DNA from: a virus
DNA length: 34,211 nt
Strand: one strand, 5' to 3'
IMG/VR virus record: IMGVR_UViG_3300027896_000128
Span: 1 to 34,211 of that record
Positions 6,125 through 13,713 of the stretch are shown piece by piece; position 1 is the first letter of the stretch; each line of letters opens with the position of its first letter. The position numbers and the translations under genes are program-made. The notes below the pieces were generated by a model, which had not been told where the DNA came from, made no database searches, and saw only the letters and a list, made by a program, of their open reading frames with translations.

Positions 6125-6847
6125 ATGGTGCGCAAGCAGCACGACTCGACGCCGGCGCCGCAGACGCGGGCCGTGGCCTACATCCGGGTGTCGACGGACA
6201 AGCAGCGCGAGCGCGGACTCTCGCTCGAGGCCCAGCAGGAGCGCGTCCGCGCGTACGCCGCGCTCTACGGCCTCGTGATCGTGGAGATCGTGGTCGAGGC
6301 GCTGTCGGCGAAGAGCCTGAAGCGTCCGGAGCTGCAGCGGGCGCTTTTGATGCTGGAGAACGGGCAGGCCGACGCGCTCCTCGTCGTGAAGCTCGACCGG
6401 ATGGTCCGGCGGGTGCGGGACCTCGGCGAACTCATCGAGCGCTACTTCGCCCCGGGGAAGTGGGACCTCTTCAGCGTGTCCGAGCAGATCGACACCCGGA
6501 GCGCGGCCGGGCGCCTGGTGTTGAACGTGCTGGCGTCAGTCGCCGAGTGGGAGCGGGAGGTGATCGGGGAGCGGACGGCGGCGGTGCTGCAGCACAAGCG
6601 TACCCTGGGGGAGTTCACGGGCGGGAAGACGACGCCGTACGGGTACGTGCTCGGCGAGGAAGGCCAGGAACTGGTGCCGTACCCGCGGGAGCAGATGGTG
6701 ATCGACCTCGCACGCTCGCTCCGGAGCCAGGGGCTGTCGTTGCGTGGGGTGGCGGGCGAGCTTCGGACTCGCGGGTACACGAACCGGATGTGGCGGCCGT
6801 GGCACGCGCAGCAGATCGCGACCATCACCGCCGGGAGGTCATCGTGA
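6125..6847 (+). CDS. Serine recombinase (resolvase/integrase family), short form
   Basis: 240 aa from ATG 6125, chosen because GGAGGTGA sits just upstream. The N-terminal resolvase domain has AVAYIRVSTDKQ with nucleophile Ser23, SLEAQQERVRAYA, VVKLDRMVRRVRDL with the active-site arginines, and the hinge-proximal SAAGRLVLNVLASVAEWER. The E-helix is followed by a short Recombinase-type DNA-binding part (PYGYVLGEEG… LSLRGVAGEL). It cuts both DNA strands through a phosphoserine link. At about 240 aa it is much smaller than large serine integrases (450-700 aa), so it may be the phage integrase, an excision partner or an invertase. It lies 6 kb inside the element, in an operon with the RHH protein. 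Confidence 0.88.
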   Translation: MVRKQHDSTPAPQTRAVAYIRVSTDKQRERGLSLEAQQERVRAYAALYGLVIVEIVVEALSAKSLKRPELQRALLMLENGQADALLVVKLDRMVRRVRDLGELIERYFAPGKWDLFSVSEQIDTRSAAGRLVLNVLASVAEWEREVIGERTAAVLQHKRTLGEFTGGKTTPYGYVLGEEGQELVPYPREQMVIDLARSLRSQGLSLRGVAGELRTRGYTNRMWRPWHAQQIATITAGRSS

Positions 6848-7260
6848 GCCAGTCCTTCCTCCAGCGCCCCACGCTGACGCTCCCGACCTGCACGGCCGGG
6901 CAGCCGCACGAATGGCGTGTCGCCTCCTGGGTCGACTTCGAGGTCTCCCCAGAGGCCGATCCGGAGAATCCCAAGCCTGAGTCCGTGACCGGCCGTTCGG
7001 CGGCTGGCTTCTTCTGCTCCCGCTGCCTCGCCCAGGTCGACGCCTCCGTGCTCTACGCCGAGCGGGCTGCCGAAGACGAGTCGACTGCGCCCGTCGGAGA
7101 GATCACCCCCAGAAACGCACTCTCGCTCCTGCACGAGATGGTCAACGAGGCCGCACAGACCGAGGTCGGCGAGTTCGGGAGCATGGCGGCGGAGGAGGCC
7201 GAACGGCGGCGGGCAGCGCTCGAGTGGGCCATCGCGCAGATACCCAAGACCGCACCCTGA
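6844..7260 (+). CDS. Hypothetical protein with a CxxC pair
   Basis: 138 aa starting at GTG 6844, overlapping the recombinase stop (GTGA), with GGGAGG upstream. The N-terminal half is beta-rich and holds FFCSRCLAQVD, a possible half of a zinc site; Cys in LTLPTCTAGQPHEW could complete it. The C-terminal half is an amphipathic helix pair rich in Glu and Ala. Not recognised. It is the last gene before the large terminase, and its stop lies inside the promoter-like element for terL. Confidence 0.55.
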   Translation: MSQSFLQRPTLTLPTCTAGQPHEWRVASWVDFEVSPEADPENPKPESVTGRSAAGFFCSRCLAQVDASVLYAERAAEDESTAPVGEITPRNALSLLHEMVNEAAQTEVGEFGSMAAEEAERRRAALEWAIAQIPKTAP

Positions 7261-7286
7261 ACCACTGAAGCTCGCCGCCCCACCAT
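7259..7286 (+). promoter_or_regulatory. Weak copy of the GAACGC-N16 late promoter, before terL
   Basis: GAACCA (7259-7264), exactly 16 bases, then CACCAT (7281-7286), six bases before ATG 7293. It matches the spacing of the stronger copies, though the second box is poor. No Shine-Dalgarno sequence precedes terL. Confidence 0.35.
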
Positions 7287-7292
7287 GGGGCC

Positions 7293-8882
7293 ATGGCAGC
7301 GCCGAAGGGTCCCCCTCAGCCTCCCGAGGACGACCTCAACCGCAAGGCCGCACAAGCCTACCGCGAGGCTCTCAAGCTCCGCGCCGCGGCCGCCCGCACC
7401 GACCCCTGCATGTTCGCGCAGCACGTCATGCGCGACGAGGACTCGGGGGCGGAGGTCAAGCTCGCGCCCATGCATCGGCTGTGGCTGGAGGCGGCGGAGA
7501 AGTACAAGCGCCTGCTGATCTTCGCGAGCCCTGGAGGGGGCAAGTCGGCGCTGTTGTCGGTCGTCTACTCGGTCTTCTGCCTCGGTCGCAACCCCAACGA
7601 GCGCATCGTCATCCTCTCGGCTGCGGAGAAGCAGGCGAAGCGGATCATCCGCGGGATCAAGCAGTACATCGAGGGCAGCCCCGCGCTGCGCGAGGTCGTC
7701 GACGACCGGACGTTCCATCGGCTCGAGCCGGGGGACCAGTGGGACCAGACGGCGATCACGGTCGAGCGCAGCATCTCCTCTCGTGACCCCTCGGTCCAGG
7801 TGTTCGGGAAAGGCGGCGCCATCCAGGGCGCGCGGCCGGACCGCATCATCATCGACGACCTCCTGACCCGCGTGAACTCGAACACGCCCGAGATGCGCGA
7901 CGAGATGGAGGGCTGGTTCAACGCGCTGATCATGAGCCGCGTTGGGCCCAAGACCCGTCTGGTCGGCGTCGGCAACGTGATCCAGAGTGACGACCTGTTC
8001 CATCGCTGGGTGCGGCGCGGGGGGTGGCACGTCATCCGCTCGCCCCTCCTCGACGCCCGAGGACGGCTCACGTGGCCGGAGAAGTTCTCGATGGAGGCGC
8101 TCGAGGAGAAGAAGGTCGAGCTCGGCCCCATCGAGTTCAAGCGCCAGATCCTGTGCGAGGACACCGGCGAGTCCGCTGCCTACTTCGAGCCGGAGATGTT
8201 CGACGGCTGCCTGAAGCGCGGGAACGGCGTCGACCTCTGGCGCCGGCTGGAGTCGCTCCCACGAGACAGCTTCACGGTGACCGGCGTGGACCTGGCACAG
8301 ACGCAGGGCCGCTTCTCGGACCGCACGGTCCTGTTCACGATTCTCGTCGAGCCAGACGGAACCCGCCGCTTGCTCATGATCGAGTCCGGAAAGTGGAACG
8401 GGACCGAGATCATTCACAAGATCGTCGACACCCACGTGCGCTACAAGAGCATCGTGGTGGTCGAGGAGAACTCGGCCCAGCTCTTCATCGACTGCTGCGG
8501 CAAGATCGTGCCCGACATCCCGATCATCCCGCACTCGACACAGGGCTCCAATAAGTCGCATCAGTTCTTCGGCATCGAAGGCATGGCCCACGAGTTCCGA
8601 AGCAACCGCTGGATCATCCCCAACCGCGATGGCGTGGTGGCGGAGACGGTGGCCTCCTGGCTCCAGGGGTTCCTCGACTACCAGCCGCTGACGCACACGA
8701 GCGACTTCGTGATGGCCTCCTGGGTGGCTCGAGAGTACGCGCGGCAACAGGGGGTTCGCATGGGAGGGGCCGCCGTCACCGTGCGCGCGATCGGAGCCGG
8801 CGCGGCCCGGACCACGGCCGAGGACCTCGTGCACCCATTCGACCGGCCTCCCGAGGGGCGGATGCCGCCGTCGATGCTCTAG
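7293..8882 (+). CDS. terL: Terminase large subunit
   Basis: 529 aa, normal length for the family. The N-terminal ATPase has a Walker A loop ASPGGGKS (78-85), a Walker B strand RIIIDDL (184-190, with Asp-Asp in place of the common Asp-Glu) and a coupling region near GVGN (225-228). The C-terminal RNase H-like nuclease shows its three acidic sites: Asp333 in TGVDLAQT, Glu391/392 in VVVEEN, and Asp471 in HTSDFVMASW. The protein docks at the portal, pumps DNA into the prohead and cuts the concatemer. It is separated from the portal gene by a 6.7-kb glycan cassette, which is unusual. The start lacks a Shine-Dalgarno sequence and lies six bases past a promoter-like box, so a leaderless mRNA is possible. 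Confidence 0.95.
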   Translation: MAAPKGPPQPPEDDLNRKAAQAYREALKLRAAAARTDPCMFAQHVMRDEDSGAEVKLAPMHRLWLEAAEKYKRLLIFASPGGGKSALLSVVYSVFCLGRNPNERIVILSAAEKQAKRIIRGIKQYIEGSPALREVVDDRTFHRLEPGDQWDQTAITVERSISSRDPSVQVFGKGGAIQGARPDRIIIDDLLTRVNSNTPEMRDEMEGWFNALIMSRVGPKTRLVGVGNVIQSDDLFHRWVRRGGWHVIRSPLLDARGRLTWPEKFSMEALEEKKVELGPIEFKRQILCEDTGESAAYFEPEMFDGCLKRGNGVDLWRRLESLPRDSFTVTGVDLAQTQGRFSDRTVLFTILVEPDGTRRLLMIESGKWNGTEIIHKIVDTHVRYKSIVVVEENSAQLFIDCCGKIVPDIPIIPHSTQGSNKSHQFFGIEGMAHEFRSNRWIIPNRDGVVAETVASWLQGFLDYQPLTHTSDFVMASWVAREYARQQGVRMGGAAVTVRAIGAGAARTTAEDLVHPFDRPPEGRMPPSML

Positions 8883-8885
8883 GGC

Positions 8886-8897
8886 GAAGCGAACGCG
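8886..8897 (+). repeat. 12-bp direct repeat, left copy flanking the glycan cassette
   Basis: GAAGCGAACGCG, four bases after the terL stop; identical to 15528-15539. It contains the -35-like GAACGC of the promoter at 8891. Confidence 0.6.
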
Positions 8898-8918
8898 CGG
8901 GACAGCCCGTCATATCAC
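8891..8918 (+). promoter_or_regulatory. Late-promoter motif before the glycan cassette
   Basis: GAACGC (8891-8896), 16 bases, TATCAC (8913-8918), then seven bases to ATG 8926. Same layout as the copies before the portal, connector and tape measure genes. No ribosome-binding site, so translation is probably leaderless. Confidence 0.55.
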
Positions 8919-8925
8919 GGTAGGC

Positions 8926-9696
8926 ATGCCGTCTGCGCCGGACGTCAGCCCGCCGACCCTCGCCATCGTCTTCGGCACGTACCAGAGGCTGCCCCTGCTG
9001 CAGCGCGCGGTCGAGTCGTTCCGGATCGCATGTGGCTCGCTGTCGCGCGTGTTCCTCATCGCCGATGGGGGTTCTACGGATGGCAGCCGCGCGTGGATGG
9101 CGGACCAACCCGACGTGGAGATTCTCGAGGGCGGACTCGACGGAGCCGTGCGCGCATTCAACATCGGCTACGCGCGAGCCGTCGACATCGGCCCTGAGGC
9201 GGTCGTCACGCAGAACGACGACAACGTCGCTCAAGCGCCCCCGTCCATCTTCGAGCGCGCGGTCGAGATCCTCAGAGCCGAGCCAGCCGTCGGAGGCGTC
9301 GCGTTCGAGATGGACACCCGCCGCGTTGGGTGGGTCTGCGAGGAGTGGGCCGGACTGCCCTACGGCAACACCAACTGCACGCGGCTCGAGGTCGGCATGG
9401 CCATCGCGCGTGCGCAGGGAGATCCGACGGGAAAGGCGTGGTGGGATCGCAGGTTCAAGACGTACGCCTCGGACACCGTGTTCGGACTCTGGATGAACCG
9501 CCTTGGCTGGGAGATGCGCCGCGGCGTCGGACTACGCGTTCACGACTCGGGTCACCCCGACGAGATGAAGAAGCGCAACGTCCAGGACTATTGCGCGAAC
9601 GGGACGGCCGACCTGTTCACGGCGCAGTTCGGGCGGCCGGACCAGTGCGCCTACAGCCGCGAGGATGCCATGCGCTTCGGCGGGCGCGTCCGATGA
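8926..9696 (+). CDS. Family 2 glycosyltransferase (GT-A fold)
   Basis: 256 aa. The nucleotide-sugar fold begins with LAIVFGTYQRLPLLQRAVES (12-31), followed by ADGGSTDGS (46-54), the classic GT2 loop, and a QNDDN metal site (96-100) corresponding to DxD. The acceptor half contains KAWWDRRFKTYASDTVFGLWM. The enzyme would transfer a sugar from a nucleotide donor to a glycan or protein in the cytoplasm; donor and acceptor are unknown. It is the first gene of a nine-gene cassette with overlapping starts, and the following methyltransferase begins inside its stop (ATGA). A late-promoter motif ends seven bases before the start. Confidence 0.85.
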   Translation: MPSAPDVSPPTLAIVFGTYQRLPLLQRAVESFRIACGSLSRVFLIADGGSTDGSRAWMADQPDVEILEGGLDGAVRAFNIGYARAVDIGPEAVVTQNDDNVAQAPPSIFERAVEILRAEPAVGGVAFEMDTRRVGWVCEEWAGLPYGNTNCTRLEVGMAIARAQGDPTGKAWWDRRFKTYASDTVFGLWMNRLGWEMRRGVGLRVHDSGHPDEMKKRNVQDYCANGTADLFTAQFGRPDQCAYSREDAMRFGGRVR

Positions 9697-10223
9697 CCAC
9701 GCGGCTGCATCTCGGCTGCGGCGATCGCATCCTACCTGGCTGGGAGAACGTCGACGGCCGCGCGGGTCCAGGGGTCAATCGCGTCGTCCAGATCCACGGC
9801 GGCCTCTGGGTTCTCGATACCGCCGCGTACTCGCAGGTGTACTCCAGCCACGTGATCGAGCACGTCTTCCCGGACAAGCTCCCCGCAGTCCTGCTCGACT
9901 TGCATCGCATCCTAGTCCCCGGCGGGAAGCTGACGCTGGCGACGATCTCGCTCGAGGGCATCTTCCACAACGCCTTCAAGCGGAGCTACTCGCGCGAGGC
10001 CGTCAACGCCTACCTCTACGGGGACGCCAAGTCCAGCGACAGCCCCCTGCAGGCGCACCGGCAGGTATTCACCGAGGAGTGGCTCACCGAGTACCTCAAG
10101 GACGCCGGATTCCCGGCGGTGCGTCCATGGGCGCTCACCGACTACCCAGAGATCGCGGCCCTGGAGGACTGCGCGAGTTCGTCCTACCACGTGACGCTCT
10201 ACCTGGAGGCCGTGAAGTGCTGA
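9693..10223 (+). CDS. SAM-dependent methyltransferase (class I)
   Basis: 176 aa from ATG 9693, which overlaps the glycosyltransferase stop. RLHLGCGDRILPGWENVD is the SAM-binding motif I seen in Methyltransf_11-type enzymes of polysaccharide clusters; SHVIEHV and LDLHRILVPGGKLTLATI are the later core motifs. The usual substrate in such clusters is a sugar or glycan end, methylated at a hydroxyl, but this cannot be read from the sequence. The next gene starts seven bases before its stop. Confidence 0.82.
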   Translation: MTTRLHLGCGDRILPGWENVDGRAGPGVNRVVQIHGGLWVLDTAAYSQVYSSHVIEHVFPDKLPAVLLDLHRILVPGGKLTLATISLEGIFHNAFKRSYSREAVNAYLYGDAKSSDSPLQAHRQVFTEEWLTEYLKDAGFPAVRPWALTDYPEIAALEDCASSSYHVTLYLEAVKC

Positions 10224-10849
10224 ACAACATCTGGGAATTTCTCGTACCCCGCTTCAAGGACGCGGCGCCGCGGGTCGTCTTCGAGATCGGAGCGCACATC
10301 GGCACCGACACCGTGACCCTCGCCGCGCTCCCCGGAGCCACGGTGCACGCGTTCGAGCCGGATCCGAGAAACAACCTACCGACGCTGCCCAACGTCGTCT
10401 TCAACCGCGCCGCGATCGGGGCGCGGGACGGCGAGGCCGAGTTCACGCCAAGCGCGAAGCGCGGGGAGTGGGACTGGACCTGCTCCGGCTCGTTGCGTCG
10501 CCCCAAGGAGCACCTGCGGTCCTGGCCCACCGTCACCTTCGGCGACCCCATCCGAGTCCAGGTGGTGACGCTCGACACCTACTGCCGTGAGCACGGGATC
10601 GACGTCATTGACTTCGTGTGGGCCGACGTGCAGGGGGCCGAGGCGGACATGATCCGCGGCGGGCTCGAGACGCTCAAGCGCACGCGCTACCTCTACACCG
10701 AGTTCTCGTGGAAGGAACTCTACGAGGGGCAGGTGAACCTCGACGGGATCCTGGCGCTGCTTCCGGGCTGGCGCGTGGTGCAGGTGTTCCCGAGCCCCGA
10801 GGACTACGGCGACGTGCTCCTCGAGAACACGGAGATGGTCGGCCAGTGA
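10217..10849 (+). CDS. FkbM-family methyltransferase
   Basis: 210 aa from GTG 10217. VVFEIGAHIGTDTVTLAALPGATVHAFEPDP is the FkbM SAM-binding region (about 19-49). TLDTYCREHGIDVIDFVWADVQGAE is the highly characteristic second block with its D-x-Q-G-x-E signature, where most relatives have D-x-E-G. FkbM enzymes O-methylate polyketides and sugars, and are often found in glycan clusters. Overlaps both neighbours, so it is co-translated with them. Sugar O-methylation is inferred from context. Confidence 0.85.
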   Translation: MLNNIWEFLVPRFKDAAPRVVFEIGAHIGTDTVTLAALPGATVHAFEPDPRNNLPTLPNVVFNRAAIGARDGEAEFTPSAKRGEWDWTCSGSLRRPKEHLRSWPTVTFGDPIRVQVVTLDTYCREHGIDVIDFVWADVQGAEADMIRGGLETLKRTRYLYTEFSWKELYEGQVNLDGILALLPGWRVVQVFPSPEDYGDVLLENTEMVGQ

Positions 10850-11559
10850 GCCTCGTCGCCCTGACCTCGCTGTCTCCGTCGCCGGACGCAGGCGAGCGGC
10901 AACGATTCTGCCTGAAGTCGTGGCGTCGAGCTGGGCTGCAAGTGGTGTCGCTCAACCACCCGTTGGAATCCGAGGCGGTCAGCGGCTACGGCGCCCACGT
11001 CCTCCAGGTGGAGAACACGGGGTTCGCGCAGTACGGCCGCCACGTGGTGCCGCTCAACCAGTTCATCAACCTGATCGCCAGCGTGAACGAGCCGGCGCTG
11101 ATCATCAACGCCGACAACGAGCTGCGCGTGACCGCGGAGCAGGTGGCGCACCTGTCCGAACTGGCCCAGGTCGGCGTGCCGATGTTCGCCAAGGTGCACC
11201 ACGACGCCGACGGGGGAAATGCCTGCGTGGAGCCGGCCGGATTCGACGCGTTCCTGCTCTCGCCGCGGCACGCGCATCTCTACGCCGAGTCCTTCCTGAG
11301 CCTGGGCCAGCCGTGGTGGGACTACTGGCTCCCGTGGATGATCCGAGAGTCCGGAGATCCGCTGTTCCTCCCACATGAGCCCGTCGCCTTCCACCTGCGC
11401 CACCCTGGAGGCTGGGACTGGCGGACCTGGAATATGGGAGCAGTGGAGTTGGCACGGCTCACCGGACTCGACGCTGGAGCCGACGTCCACGCGCGCAGCC
11501 GGCTCTCGTCTGCGGTCTACGACGCCATCGCGAAGCACTCGACGCGGGTGCACCTGTGA
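10846..11559 (+). CDS. Glycosyltransferase-like protein (GT-A type)
   Basis: 237 aa from GTG 10846, overlapping the previous stop (GTGA). It starts SLVALTSLSPS, then RQRFCLKSWRRAGLQVVSLN, a pattern of nucleotide-diphospho-sugar transferases. ALIINADNELRV resembles a GT-A strand ending in a DxD-like Asp pair. WWDYWLPWMI and a His-rich loop (FHLRHPGGWDW) form the acceptor side. Similar proteins occur in phage and bacterial glycan clusters, but I cannot place it in a numbered family. Role: probably transfer of a sugar in the same pathway. Confidence 0.6.
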   Translation: MSLVALTSLSPSPDAGERQRFCLKSWRRAGLQVVSLNHPLESEAVSGYGAHVLQVENTGFAQYGRHVVPLNQFINLIASVNEPALIINADNELRVTAEQVAHLSELAQVGVPMFAKVHHDADGGNACVEPAGFDAFLLSPRHAHLYAESFLSLGQPWWDYWLPWMIRESGDPLFLPHEPVAFHLRHPGGWDWRTWNMGAVELARLTGLDAGADVHARSRLSSAVYDAIAKHSTRVHL

Positions 11560-12158
11560 ACCCCATCGTGCACGTCCACATGCTGATCACCACCGCGTGC
11601 AATCTCCAGTGTCCGGACTGCTGCCAACAGATGCCCCGCAAGTGGCCCGGGGAGCACGAGTCGTGGGCGAGTCTCGAACGCGCGGCTCGGTACCTACAGG
11701 GGTATCCACTCTGCGTCTGCGGCGGAGAGCCGACGGCACACCCGGACTTCGCACGCATCGCGCGGGAGTTCCGGGAGCTGTTTCGCGCGCCGTACATGGA
11801 GGTGGCCACCAATGGCTATCAGGTGGTCGAGCACGGCACCGACGTGATGAGGTGCTTCGATCTGATACGTGTCACGGACTACCCCAACGCCATCACGCAG
11901 GCGGCGATTGCGTGGTGCAGGCAGGAGGTCCCGGACCTGCTACGGGTCGAGGGCTTTCGGCACATCGCCCTCAAGTTCCACGGCAACGAGCACCCGTGTG
12001 GACGTGAGTACTTCCCGATCTACTCGCAGGGGCGCGTCTTCCCGTGCTGTGTCGCCACCGGATTCCCCGACGCCGAGAGCACCGCGCTCAGTTCTGGATG
12101 GGAGACGCGTCTTCCCAATCTCAAGCTACCCTGCGTTGACTGCGTGTTCGGCCAATGA
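11556..12158 (+). CDS. Radical SAM protein
   Basis: 200 aa from GTG 11556. ACNLQCPDC provides the CxxxCxxC cluster site (Cys15, Cys19, Cys22) for the [4Fe-4S] that cleaves SAM, and CGGEPTAHPDF is the following GGE motif. The C-terminus has two more Cys pairs (VFPCCVATG; LPCVDC) that may hold an auxiliary cluster, as in shortened SPASM-type enzymes. At 200 aa it is small; a complete partial-barrel usually needs about 220 or more. Such enzymes perform oxidation, dehydration, epimerisation or methylation by radicals. Its place among glycosyltransferases suggests sugar or protein modification; the substrate is unknown. Strict overlap with both neighbours. Confidence 0.8.
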   Translation: MNPIVHVHMLITTACNLQCPDCCQQMPRKWPGEHESWASLERAARYLQGYPLCVCGGEPTAHPDFARIAREFRELFRAPYMEVATNGYQVVEHGTDVMRCFDLIRVTDYPNAITQAAIAWCRQEVPDLLRVEGFRHIALKFHGNEHPCGREYFPIYSQGRVFPCCVATGFPDAESTALSSGWETRLPNLKLPCVDCVFGQ

Positions 12159-13210
12159 GGCGCGCTGCTTGTTCTGACTGGCCCCGCGTACTATGTCCCG
12201 AGGTGGGCTGCTATCCCCCGGCAGCGCCCAAGCGCCATACGGAGCGAGTCCTGCATCTCGCCATGTGGCCGCATCGTCCACACGCTCAACTCTCCCTCGA
12301 CACCATCGCCAGCGACTACCGCATGGTGTACTGGCCCGGACGCCCCCGAGAGACGGTCATCGCCGAGATACTCCAGGAGGCGCGCGACATTCGCCCCTCG
12401 CTGGTCTTCATCCAGGTGCAGGGACCGGGAGTTCTGGAGCCGCACGACATCGAGAGGCTCCGCCCACTCTGTGATCCGTCGTGCGTGATCTGCAATTGGG
12501 ACGGCGATCAGCACTACGAGCCGCGTGATCCGCAGAGGCGGTGGTTTGTGGACCTCGGGCGCGTGTGCGACGCCGGCCTCGTCGTCAACACCGAGCACCC
12601 GGCGGTCTACGCCGATCTCGGAGTGCAACATCCGGGCTTCTTCGAGATCGCTGTCGACCCTCCCGTCTTCCACCCGACGGCCCCAGCCATCAACGTGCCT
12701 CCTGTCGTGCTGCTCGCGAACGCGACCCACCAAGTCCACGCCACGCGCCGCGGATATGTCGGCTCCCTCGATGCCCGCCTTGGTCCCGAGCGCTTCGGCG
12801 TCTACGGCTCCGGGTGGGAAGGGCTCGCCACCGGGCATAACCCGCTCGCCCTCACGCAGGAGTCGGCCGTCTACTCGGCCGCGCGCGCGGCGCTCTCGAT
12901 CTCGGCCCGCAATGACCTCCCGCGCTACACGAGCGACCGCCTGTTCCGGCTTCTCGCCAGCGGCGGCGTGCCGGTCGTCGAGAGGTTCCCCGACTGCGAG
13001 GGACTGGGGCTGATCGATGGACGCAATTGCATCCTGTGGTCCGGCGAGGCTGGTCTACACGCTGCTCTCGAAGGTGCCCTCGCCATGCAACCCGGAGAGA
13101 CGCAGGCCATGCGTGACGCTGCTTCCGATCTTGGGCACGACCACCTTTGGACGCAGCGAGTTCTTGAACTCCTGGCCCTCGTGGACGCGGTGCGCGAGGC
13201 CCGTCCGTGA
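12155..13210 (+). CDS. CgeB-like glycosyltransferase (GT-B fold)
   Basis: 351 aa from ATG 12155 (ATGA overlap). The first 30 residues look non-conserved. The fold seems to start at RVLHLAMWPHR, so GTG 12203 or ATG 12263 are other possible starts. The N-terminal half holds IRPSLVFIQVQGPG and VICNWDGDQHYEP. The C-terminal half contains YTSDRLFRLLASGGVPVVERF, the donor-binding signature of Glyco_trans_1_2/CgeB proteins, followed by DGRNCILW. CgeB from Bacillus modifies spore-surface glycans; relatives in phages and bacteria act on surface polysaccharides or protein glycans. Confidence 0.82.
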   Translation: MRRAACSDWPRVLCPEVGCYPPAAPKRHTERVLHLAMWPHRPHAQLSLDTIASDYRMVYWPGRPRETVIAEILQEARDIRPSLVFIQVQGPGVLEPHDIERLRPLCDPSCVICNWDGDQHYEPRDPQRRWFVDLGRVCDAGLVVNTEHPAVYADLGVQHPGFFEIAVDPPVFHPTAPAINVPPVVLLANATHQVHATRRGYVGSLDARLGPERFGVYGSGWEGLATGHNPLALTQESAVYSAARAALSISARNDLPRYTSDRLFRLLASGGVPVVERFPDCEGLGLIDGRNCILWSGEAGLHAALEGALAMQPGETQAMRDAASDLGHDHLWTQRVLELLALVDAVREARP

Positions 13211-13713
13211 AGACTGACCTCGACCGCTGGCTCCGCGTGGCGGGAGAAAAACCGCACTGGGACGAGCGCAATCGGATGATCGCGGCGCTCATCACTCCCG
13301 GTTCCGCGGTGGTGGACGTGGGCGCCGGCGCGATGACGCTGCGCGATCATGTGCACTGCGGCGTGTACGTTCCGGTCGACTGCGTTCCTACGTCTCCGGA
13401 GGTCGTGCTCGCCGACTTCAACGAGGGCCTCTACCCCAATCTCTCCGGGCAGTTCGACTACGCCGTGCTCTCTGGGCTTCTCGAGCACATCGACGACCCC
13501 GAGGCCGCGCTGCGGGTCTGCTCGACGTGGGCCACGTACACGATCTTCTCCTACTGCCTGGCGGAGACGGTCCCCGCCGAGTTCCGGGTCGGCTTCCGCA
13601 ACCACCTCTCGGCGCTCGACCTGCTGCAGATGCTTGCGCGGCTGAAGCTGACTGCGTGGATGCCGGAGTCGTGGGCTGGGCAAGCGATCCTCGTTGCGAC
13701 GAGGGTGCCGTGA
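13207..13713 (+). CDS. SAM-dependent methyltransferase (class I)
   Basis: 168 aa from GTG 13207 (overlap GTGA). ALITPGSAVVDVGAGAMTL is motif I with the GxG loop, FDYAVLSGLLEHIDDPEAAL is motif IV/post-II as in Methyltransf_11/23 proteins, and the C-terminal strand ends QAILVATRVP. Close in design to methyltransferases of O-antigen and capsule loci. Third methyltransferase of the cassette; the modified atom is not predictable. Confidence 0.78.
   Translation: MKTDLDRWLRVAGEKPHWDERNRMIAALITPGSAVVDVGAGAMTLRDHVHCGVYVPVDCVPTSPEVVLADFNEGLYPNLSGQFDYAVLSGLLEHIDDPEAALRVCSTWATYTIFSYCLAETVPAEFRVGFRNHLSALDLLQMLARLKLTAWMPESWAGQAILVATRVP

Noticed and set aside
7053-8834. Minus-strand open frame of 593 codons opposite terL
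   Set aside because: Opposes a terminase with all motifs present; composition is that of a shadow.
12189-12205. TACTAT box eight bases before GTG 12203 as a leaderless promoter for the CgeB-like gene
   Set aside because: No GAACGC-like box at the right distance; the gene also overlaps the previous one in ATGA fashion, which explains its translation.
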